Below, piece after piece: positions 1 through 6,100 of a stretch of DNA of 8,958 bases. Location: the NCBI GenBank assembly GCA_903862155.1, contig CAIOXF010000242.1, positions 1-8,958 of the forward strand, written 5' to 3'. How positions within the stretch are numbered: position 1 is the stretch's first letter; every line of letters starts with the position of its first letter. The DNA comes from an uncultured cyanobacterium (GTDB lineage Bacteria; Cyanobacteriota; Cyanobacteriia; PCC-6307; Cyanobiaceae). The notes beneath the pieces were generated by a model, which was given only the letters and a program-made list of their open reading frames with translations, was not told the DNA's origin and searched no databases. The position numbers and the translations under genes were made by a program.

Positions 1-123
1 AACGATGTCGGCCCGATCCTTGACGGCCTCGATCGTGCGGGGATGGAGGCGGGGCAGGCTCAACGCGAACGGAACGGCGGAAGCCCTGCAATTCTGACGG
101 CGCTGGCCCAGCTCCACCGCTGA
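1..123 (+). CDS. C-terminal 40 residues of an unidentified protein (partial) or decayed fragment
   Basis: An open frame runs in from the left edge and stops at TGA 121-123. It reads about 40 residues, beginning NDVGPILDGLDRAG and ending TALAQLHR. The length and fairly normal residue mix fit the tail of a real protein, but I do not recognise the family. It could instead be an earlier piece of the frameshifted remnant that follows, because the next frame opens at about position 98 and continues past this stop. Its identity cannot be settled without the sequence to the left. Confidence 0.3.
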   Translation, partial: NDVGPILDGLDRAGMEAGQAQRERNGGSPAILTALAQLHR

Positions 124-148
124 GCAACTACGCCGCCTCCCCGATCCG

Positions 149-378
149 ATGGCCGATGTAGTGAACTGCGATCCCCTGTTGGCGCGGCAGAGCTGCCGGC
201 TGATGAAGATCAACGACGACACCGACAACATTGTGTTCCAGCTCCACGGCGGCCAGCACACCCTCAACCAGTTCAGGGCGCGATCCAACGCCTCAACCAA
301 GACCTCTTGGCCTACTTCGCCGTAGAGGGCATCGACATCCCCTTCCCCACCCAGCTGAAGTACGCCGAGGAGCTGTGA
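149..378 (+). pseudogene. Frameshifted remnant resembling the C-terminus of an MscS-type mechanosensitive channel
   Basis: Two frames must be joined to read this stretch. From ATG 149 one frame gives MADVVNCDPLLARQ, then LMKINDDTDNIVFQLHGG and HTLNQFR. Beyond about 272-280 the sensible reading moves to another frame, AIQRLNQDLLAYF followed by GIDIPFPTQLKYAEEL, ending at TGA 376-378. Without the shift, the first frame stops at TAG 323-325. A one-base loss near 272-280 would explain it. The ending (an amphipathic helix, a Phe, then GIxIPFP) resembles the last segment of MscS-family channels, where G-I-x-I-P-x-P-Q is common. No pore helix or beta domain remains in view, so most of such a gene is missing or lies beyond the earlier stop. 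A single-base sequencing error is possible, and the MscS assignment rests on one short motif. Confidence 0.4.
367..378 (+). promoter_or_regulatory. Shine-Dalgarno-like GAGGAG and GTGA stop/start overlap
   Basis: GAGGAG (367-372) lies just before GTG 375-377, which overlaps the upstream TGA 376-378 as GTGA. Such overlaps usually mean translational coupling. The purine tract is only 2 nt from the GTG, closer than ideal, so re-initiation by ribosomes ending at the TGA may matter more than fresh binding. This is the main argument for placing the transporter start at 375 and not at a TTG at 231, which would add 48 Ser/Pro/Arg-rich residues that are a shadow of the upstream fragment. Confidence 0.5.
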
Positions 379-1262
379 GCGCCACCGCCAAGACAACCCT
401 CGGTCCCGTGCTGCAGATGGTGGCCAGTGCCCTGGCCTTCAGCGTGATGGGGGTGTGTGTGAAGCAGGTGGGCGGGCGCATCCCGGCCGCCGAGGTGGTG
501 CTGGCCCGGGCCATCGTGAGTGTGGCCCTGAGCTGGTGGCTGCTGAGACGGGCGGGGGTGAACCCCTGGGGCCAGCGCAAGGGGCTGCTAATCCTGCGCG
601 GGGCCATCGGCACCGTGGCCCTGCTGTGCGTGTATGCGGCCCTGGCCCTGCTGCCGCTGGCCTCCGCCACGGTGCTGCAATACCTCTATCCCACGATCAC
701 GGCGCTGCTGGCCTGGCTGATGCTGGGCGAGCCGATCGGCAAGCGGGTGATGGCCGCAATGGCCCTGGGTTGGACCGGCGTGGTGCTCGTGGCCCAACCC
801 GCCGGCCTGCTGCAGGGGGCCTGGGCCCTGCCACCGATGGCCGTGCTGATCGCCATCGGTGGGGCGGTATTCACCTCCCTGGCCTACGTGAGCGTGCGGT
901 CGCTGGGCACCAGCGAGCACCCGCTGGTGATCGTGTTCTATTTCCCCCTGGTAGCCCTGCCCCTGAGCCTGCCGCTGGTGGCCGTGGACCCCGTGATGCC
1001 CACGCCCAACGAACTGTTCTGGCTGGTGGGCGTGGGGGTGTTCACCCAGCTGGGCCAGGTGTATCTCACCCGGGGACTCACGGCCCTGCCCGCCGCCCAG
1101 GCCACGGCCATCAGCTACGTGCAAGTGGCCTTCGCCGGCCTCTGGGGCTGGCTTGTCTTTGGTGAATCCATCGACGGCTGGACCGTGGCTGGCGCAGCCC
1201 TGGTGCTGGCCGCCACCCTGGTCAGCCTGTCGCGGCACCCGGCAGCGGCAACGGGTAAGTGA
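375..1262 (+). CDS. DMT-superfamily (EamA) membrane transporter
   Basis: This is a 295-residue inner-membrane protein with about ten hydrophobic helices arranged as two EamA repeats, roughly residues 11-141 and 154-286. Each repeat ends with the family's typical stretch: an aromatic/Ala-rich helix, then a W-L-x-x-G-E element (LLAWLMLGEPI near 111-121 and GWLVFGESI near 258-266). Length and layout fit bacterial drug/metabolite exporters related to RhaT and YdcZ-like proteins. The substrate cannot be read from sequence; members export amino acids, metabolites or drugs. GTG 375 is chosen because it gives the usual short cytoplasmic N-terminus (MSATAKTT) before helix 1 and overlaps the upstream stop. 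The last 41 bp are shared, tail to tail, with the lipoprotein gene on the other strand. With its upstream partner apparently broken, it may be expressed from a promoter to the left of the window. Confidence 0.85.
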   Translation: MSATAKTTLGPVLQMVASALAFSVMGVCVKQVGGRIPAAEVVLARAIVSVALSWWLLRRAGVNPWGQRKGLLILRGAIGTVALLCVYAALALLPLASATVLQYLYPTITALLAWLMLGEPIGKRVMAAMALGWTGVVLVAQPAGLLQGAWALPPMAVLIAIGGAVFTSLAYVSVRSLGTSEHPLVIVFYFPLVALPLSLPLVAVDPVMPTPNELFWLVGVGVFTQLGQVYLTRGLTALPAAQATAISYVQVAFAGLWGWLVFGESIDGWTVAGAALVLAATLVSLSRHPAAATGK

Positions 1263-1689
1263 GCCACTCCTGGGTGGTGCCGTCGCTGCTGCCGCTAGGG
1301 CGGGCCAGGCGCCAGCTCTGGCCGCGCTCACCACGCTGCAGGTAGAGCTCAAAGGGACTGTCCACCCGGATCGGATCGCCCGGCAGGCGCCAATCGAAGC
1401 GGCCCGCCAGCCGGAGACCCTTGGCATCGCCGATGCGCACGGCCTCCTGCTGTTCCACCCGCACCCGGTTCACCTCCGGAGCGCCGCCGGCCTGCAGGGC
1501 CAGGGCCTGGGCGATGGCGCCCTGGGTGAGCTGGATCTGGAGCCCGAGGGCCTGCAGCAGCACCCCGCGCGGCGGCTGGCCACCGCCGCCGCAACCGGCC
1601 AAGGTGAGACATAACACCAGAGCCAGACCGCCGATGAGGCGGCGTAAACGGCTGAAGACACCGGCCGATCTGGCGGGGGCGGGCAGCAT
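1222..1689 (-). CDS. Small lipoprotein of unknown function
   Basis: From ATG 1689 this encodes 155 residues. An Arg-containing n-region (R7, R14, R16, R17), a hydrophobic core (GGLALVLCLTLAG) and a lipobox LTLAGC with Cys33 make it a convincing lipidated secretory precursor, cut before Cys33 and anchored in a membrane. A flexible GGGG follows. The mature part reads as an alternating polar/hydrophobic beta-rich domain (RVRVEQQEAVRIGDAKGLRL, then GRFDWRLPGDPIRV and FELYLQRG). I do not recognise the family; it is probably a conserved cyanobacterial hypothetical. A TTG at 1728 in the same frame would add 13 polar residues before the signal peptide and run into ruvA, so ATG 1689 is preferred. It overlaps the transporter gene by 41 bp at its 3' end and is divergent from ruvA with 21 bp between start codons. 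Confidence 0.75.
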   Translation of the reverse strand: MLPAPARSAGVFSRLRRLIGGLALVLCLTLAGCGGGGQPPRGVLLQALGLQIQLTQGAIAQALALQAGGAPEVNRVRVEQQEAVRIGDAKGLRLAGRFDWRLPGDPIRVDSPFELYLQRGERGQSWRLARPSGSSDGTTQEWLTYPLPLPGAATG

Positions 1690-1710
1690 GGAGCGCGATT
1701 CACTGCCCCC

Positions 1711-2358
1711 ATGATCGGCTGGCTGCAAGGAACCCTCGCCGAGCCCTGGCAGCAGGACAAGCGCTGCGGGCTATTGCTGGTGGTGAACGGAGTGGGCTAC
1801 GAGCTGCTGGTGAGCCAACGGCAGTGGCAGGCCCTCCCGACGGCGGGCGAGAACCTGGCCCTGCACGTGCACACCCAGGTGCGAGAAGACGCCTGGACCC
1901 TGTATGGCTTCGGCGAACGGCATGAGCGCGATCTGTTCCGCGAACTGGTGGGGGTAAGTGGCGTGGGTCCCCAGATGGCCCTGGGATTGCTGGGCGCCAT
2001 GGCCGGCGAGGAACTGGTGCGGGCGATCGTGCAGGCCGATCTGCGCCGGCTCTGCCAGGCGCCAGGGGTGGGCAAACGCACGGCCGAGCGCCTGGCCGTG
2101 GAGCTGCGAACCCGTTTGCAGCAGCGTTTTCTGGGCCAGCTGGAGGCCAGTAGCGACGCGGATCTGGAGCTGGCGCCAGTGGAACTGGGCCATGACGCCC
2201 GCGATGAGGTGCAACTCACCCTCTCGGCCCTGGGCTACGAGGCCCTGGAGATTCAGCGGGCGCTGCGGGCCACAGCGGCGGCCGGACTGGAGGGTGGGGC
2301 CGGGGCCGATGCGTGGATTCGCAGCTGCCTGCAATGGCTGACCCGGGACATGGCCTGA
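1711..2358 (+). CDS. ruvA: Holliday junction branch-migration protein RuvA
   Basis: RuvA binds four-way DNA junctions as a tetramer and loads the RuvB motor, driving branch migration in recombinational repair in the cytoplasm. The 215 residues show the three expected parts. An OB-fold N-terminal domain (1-63) starts MIGWLQGTL with the conserved NGVGYEL. The middle domain has two helix-hairpin-helix motifs, GVSGVGPQMAL (81-91) and APGVGKRTAERLAVEL (117-132), which contact the DNA backbone. A flexible linker (about 140-160) leads to a C-terminal three-helix domain (162-213, DEVQLTLSALGY) that contacts RuvB. ATG 1711 matches the universal MIG start. There is no strong Shine-Dalgarno, and the 21 bp to the divergent lipoprotein gene leaves little room for two separate promoters. 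rpsO follows 61 nt downstream; neither ruvB nor ruvC is in the window. Confidence 0.97.
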   Translation: MIGWLQGTLAEPWQQDKRCGLLLVVNGVGYELLVSQRQWQALPTAGENLALHVHTQVREDAWTLYGFGERHERDLFRELVGVSGVGPQMALGLLGAMAGEELVRAIVQADLRRLCQAPGVGKRTAERLAVELRTRLQQRFLGQLEASSDADLELAPVELGHDARDEVQLTLSALGYEALEIQRALRATAAAGLEGGAGADAWIRSCLQWLTRDMA

Positions 2359-2380
2359 ACCACCGGACGTTAAGGTGGTT
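2358..2380 (+). terminator. Hairpin between ruvA and rpsO: weak terminator or S15 leader structure
   Basis: AACCACC (2358-2364) pairs perfectly with GGTGGTT (2374-2380) around a 9-nt loop, beginning at the last base of the ruvA stop codon. GTTTG follows, which is too short a T run for a strong intrinsic terminator. It could weakly end ruvA transcripts or be part of the rpsO leader. S15 represses its own mRNA through leader structures in several bacteria, but I cannot identify any known S15 leader class here. Confidence 0.35.
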
Positions 2381-2419
2381 GTTTGAACCAATCGGGCTCA
2401 GCCTGCGTCATATCTCCCC

Positions 2420-2689
2420 ATGCCGCTCACGACCACCAAGAAGCAGGAACTGATCAACTCCCACCAGACCCATGGCACCGACACCGGGTCTGTGGAAGTT
2501 CAGGTGGCGATGCTGAGCGAGCGCATCGGTCAGCTGACCACCCACCTGCAGCAGAACAAGCACGACTTCTCCTCCCGCCAGGGCCTGCTGAAGATGATCG
2601 GCCGCCGCAAGCGCCTCCTCGGCTACCTCAAGGGCATCAGCCAAGAGCGCTACAGCACCCTGATCAGCAAGCTCGGCATCCGCGGCTGA
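2420..2689 (+). CDS. rpsO: 30S ribosomal protein S15 (uS15)
   Basis: S15 is an early-binding small-subunit protein that contacts the three-way junction of 16S rRNA and forms an intersubunit bridge. The product is 89 residues, exactly the usual bacterial length, and carries the family landmarks: GTDTGSVEVQVA in the first loop (about 19-30), HLQQNKHDFSSRQGL with the RNA-binding His and Ser residues (about 42-56), and the basic GRRKRLLGYL (61-70). ATG 2420 is the normal start. No clear Shine-Dalgarno precedes it (TATCTCCCC), as often seen for cyanobacterial ribosomal genes. pam68 starts 10 nt after its stop, so the two are almost certainly co-transcribed. Confidence 0.98.
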   Translation: MPLTTTKKQELINSHQTHGTDTGSVEVQVAMLSERIGQLTTHLQQNKHDFSSRQGLLKMIGRRKRLLGYLKGISQERYSTLISKLGIRG

Positions 2690-2699
2690 TCCACCACCG

Positions 2700-3098
2700 A
2701 TGGCCGGCAAGGGACTGCAGCCCACACGGGCCAAGGCCAGCACACCCAAATCCGGGTCTGCGGCCAGCAAAACCAGTCGCCAGCAGGTGATCCCTGAAGC
2801 GGTGGCCAATCGCATGGCCCGCCGCATCGCGGTCGCCACCGGCATCCCCAGCGTGCTCGGGATGGGCGTGTTCATCGGCAGCTATGTGCTGGTGAGCCGC
2901 CAAATTCTCGACATTCCCCCCGGCGCCACCCTGGTGGCTTCCGGGGCTTGTTTTTTGCTGGGGGTGCTGGGGTTGAGCTACGGCGTGCTCTCCGCCAGCT
3001 GGGAAGACCAGCCGGGATCCCTTCTCGGCAATGAGCAGATCGGTGTGAACATCAGCCGCCTGCGCGCGTCGATCAAGGCGATGCGCGCAGGCGGCTGA
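2700..3098 (+). CDS. pam68: PAM68-family (DUF3464) photosystem II assembly protein
   Basis: The 132-residue protein has a basic, Ser/Thr/Ala-rich soluble N-terminus (1-30), then IPEAVANRMARR (31-42), two hydrophobic helices (about 43-66 and 74-98) and a short polar tail with EQIGVNISRLR. IPxxVxxRMxRR before helix 1 and GLSYGVLSASWED at the end of helix 2 are characteristic of PAM68, a thylakoid membrane protein known in Arabidopsis and Synechocystis to promote early photosystem II assembly. The cyanobacterial form has been linked to ribosomes and to chlorophyll insertion into CP47. Its position directly behind rpsO, 10 nt away with no terminator, would couple its synthesis to a ribosomal protein. 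It ends tail to tail with dnaE, with 36 bp between stop codons. No truncation is evident. Confidence 0.9.
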   Translation: MAGKGLQPTRAKASTPKSGSAASKTSRQQVIPEAVANRMARRIAVATGIPSVLGMGVFIGSYVLVSRQILDIPPGATLVASGACFLLGVLGLSYGVLSASWEDQPGSLLGNEQIGVNISRLRASIKAMRAGG

Positions 3099-3110
3099 CC
3101 CGTTTGATTC

Positions 3111-3125
3111 AGGGCAGTCAGCCCT
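3111..3125. terminator. Small hairpin between convergent pam68 and dnaE
   Basis: AGGGC (3111-3115) and GCCCT (3121-3125) form a 5-bp GC-rich stem around AGTCA. It lies 12 nt after the pam68 stop and abuts the larger hairpin at 3124-3171. For dnaE transcripts coming from the right it is the second of two tandem hairpins. Neither strand has a clear T run after it, so termination is plausible but unproven. Confidence 0.35.
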
Positions 3126-3171
3126 AGGCCCGGATCAGCCCGCCACCAGGGGTGAACTGATCCGGGCCTGG
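3124..3171. terminator. Strong hairpin spanning the dnaE stop codon; probable two-way terminator
   Basis: AGGCCCGGATCAG (3126-3138) pairs perfectly over 13 bp with CTGATCCGGGCCT (3157-3169), around an 18-nt loop that can form a small inner CCC/GGG stem. A U-G wobble and one more C-G pair extend the base to 3124/3171. The dnaE stop codon (3135-3137) lies in one arm and dnaE codons for QARIS occupy the other. It sits just beyond pam68, so it could end transcripts from both sides. There is no T run on either strand, so any terminator role would be of the U-poor kind. Confidence 0.5.
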
Positions 3172-6100
3172 AAATCGGCGGAGGTGAGGGTGGCCAGGGC
3201 TGCCCCAGCGTCACCCACGCAGAATTGGTGGCCGAGGCGCACAAAACGGCTCTGATCGCCGTGGCGCACTAGGGCCACCACCGGAATCCGCAGCCCCGGT
3301 TCTTCACCCGCGGGGCGATGACGATGCAGGCACTCCCGCAGCCGGTGCTGAATCGTGATGTCGGCGGCCTGCTCGGCAGGCAGCTCAACCATCAGCAGCT
3401 GGAGATCGTCGATCGAGCGGCAGTCGTCCACGATCAGCTGCACCCGATCGTCGCGGCGATCCACCGACGCCCACACCAACAGGCGCGCATCCACCATCAG
3501 GTGATCAGCCAGCCGCGCATAGCTCTTGGGGAACACCACCGCCTCGCAACTGCCGGTGAGATCTTCCAGCTGGAGCACCGCCATGCGATCGCCCTTGCGG
3601 GTGGTCACCTGACGCAGTTCGGGCACCATCACCACGGCGCTCACCTTGGCCTTGTCGGCCATCTCCTCGAGGTTGCCGAGGGCCACCGGTGAGAGCAGCT
3701 TCACCTGGCCGGCCAGCTGCTTGAGCGGGTGGTCGGAGAGATAGAAGCCCACCAGCTCCTTCTCCAGGCGCAGCTTCTCGGTAGGGGGATAGTCGGGCAC
3801 CGGCGCCGCCTTGGGGGCGGTGCTCAGATCCCCGCCCGCCGCAGCCGAGGCCGCATCGCTGCTGCCGCCACCGCCACTGAGTAGATCAAACAGATTGCCC
3901 TGGCCGCTGGCCCGGTCTTTGGCGCGGGAGCTGGCCCAATCCAGCACCAGATCCAGATCCGCCATCAACTGGGCCCGGTTGGCATTGGGCTCCAGGGCAT
4001 CGAGGGCACCGGAGTGGATCAGCGCTTCCAGGGCGCGGCGGTTGAGCTGCTGGCCGGGGATGCGATCGCACAAGTCGGCCAGGGAGCGGAACGGCCCATC
4101 GCTCTGGCGCACCTCAATCAACTGGCGGATCGCGCCTTCGCCAAGATTGCGCACGGCCGAGAGGCCAAACAGGATGCGATCGCCCACCGGCGTGAAATCG
4201 ATGCCGGAGGCATTCACACTCGGCGACATCACCTCGATGCCCATGGCATTGGCATTGGCGATGTAGCGCTGCACCTTGGTGCTGTCGCCGGCATTCACCG
4301 TGAGCAGGGCGGCCATGTAGGCCACCGGATAGTGCGCCTTGAGATAGGCCGTCTGATAGGTGACGGCCCCATAGGCGGTGGAGTGGCTCTTGTTGAAGCA
4401 GTATTCGGCAAACAGCACCATCTGCTCGAACAGGGCCTCGGCAATGCGCGGATCCACGCCGCGCTCGCTGGCTCCCTTCACGAAGATGTCTTGGTGTTTC
4501 TCCATCTCGCTCTTCTTCTTCTTGCCCATCGCCCGGCGCAGCAGATCGGCTTCACCCAGGGAATAGCCGGCGAGATCCTGAGCGATCTTCATGATCTGCT
4601 CCTGATACACCATGATCCCGTAGGTTTCCTTGAGAATCGGCTCCAACTTGGCGTGGGCGAAGTCAATCGCTTCACGGCCATGTTTGCGATTGATGAACTT
4701 AGGGATCAGGCCCGCATCCAACGGACCCGGCCGATAGAGAGCGAGAATCGAGGAGATATCTTCCAAGGATGAGGGCTTGAGATCGCGCACGATCTGGCGC
4801 ATGCCACTGGATTCCAGTTGGAAAATGCCCTCCAGGTCGCCACGGGCCAGCAGGCCGTAGGTGCCAGGATCATCGAGCGGCAGATCATCGGGATCCACCG
4901 ATTCGCCGGTACTCTCCTTCACCAAATCGATGGTTTTATCGATCATCGTGAGGTTCTTGAGGCCCAGGAAGTCCATCTTCAGGAGTCCCATCGACTCCAC
5001 GTCTTCCATGAAGTACTGGGTGATCACCTGACCGTCGTTGTTGCGCTGCAGCGGCACCACCTCATCGAGCGGATCGGCGGCAATCACCACACCGGCCGCG
5101 TGCACACCGAAGGTCTTGTTGGTGCCCTCGATCCGCATCGCCATGTCCACCCAGCGCTTCACCTGGGAATCGTTGAGATACTTCTCTCGGAATTCAGGAG
5201 CCGGCGTTTCCTCGCCGATCATTTCCTTGAGCTTGGCGGGCTTACCGCGCACCACCGGAATCAATTTCGCCAACCGGTCGGCATCGCCGTAGGGGATATC
5301 GAGCACCCGGGCCACGTCTTTCAGCACCGCCTTGGAGGTCATGCGGTTGAAGGTGATGATCTGGGCCACCTTCTCCTCGCCATAGCGGCGGGTCACATAG
5401 TCGATCACCTCGCCCCGGCGCTCGATGCAGAAGTCGGTGTCAATATCCGGCATCGATTTGCGTTCCGGATTTAGGAAGCGCTCGAATAGCAACCCGTTCT
5501 GCACCGGATCGATGTTGGTAATACCCAGGGCATAGGCCACCAAGGAGCCCGCAGCCGAACCGCGCCCGGGGCCCACCGGAATGCCGTTCTCCCGGGCGTA
5601 GCGGATGTAGTCCCACACCACCAGGAAGTAGGTGGGGAAGCCCATCTGCTCCATCACCTGGAGCTCAAAGCGCAGCCGCTCGCCGTACTCGGCCTCAATG
5701 GAATCGGTGGCTGCCAGCTTGAGGCGATCCCGCAAACCGTGTTCAGCCACCTCACTGAGATAGCTCACCGGCGTATGCCCCTCAGGGATCGGGAAGCGGG
5801 GCATCTGGTAACGGCCGAGGATGTCGTAGTCCCCCACCTTGTCGGCCACCTTCACGGTGTTGGCCACCGCCTCAGCAATCACCTCCTGGGGCAGGTGATC
5901 CTGAAACAGGGCAAGCATCTCCTGCTCGCTCTTGATGTATTCGGTGCCGGTATAACGCAGCCGCTTCTCATCGGTGATCAGCTTGCCGGTGAGCACGCAG
6001 AGCAGGGCGTCGTGGGCCTCCACATCCCCCACACTCAGGTAGTGGGCGTCGTTGGTGGCAATCAACGGAATGCCGAGTTCCGCACCAATGCGGGCGATCT

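Noticed and set aside
231..374. N-terminal extension of the transporter from TTG 231
   Set aside because: The added 48 residues are Ser/Pro/Arg-rich and out of frame with the more protein-like reading of the same DNA; GTG 375 overlaps the upstream stop and gives a normal family N-terminus.
588..1427. A 279-codon open frame on the - strand across the transporter gene
   Set aside because: It is rich in His, Gly and Gln, has no recognisable domain, and is antisense to a clear EamA protein; it also overlaps the lipoprotein gene in another frame.
1690..1728. Lipoprotein start at TTG 1728
   Set aside because: This would overlap ruvA and place 13 polar residues before a complete signal peptide that already begins at ATG 1689.
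2379..2414. Possible promoter before rpsO (TTGTTT ... CATATC)
   Set aside because: The two boxes are about 24 bp apart, too far for a sigma-70 promoter, and the downstream box would place the transcription start at or within the start codon.
4014..5474. Two + strand open frames (4014-4772 and 4818-5474) inside dnaE
   Set aside because: Both are shadows of dnaE with His-rich, domain-free products.
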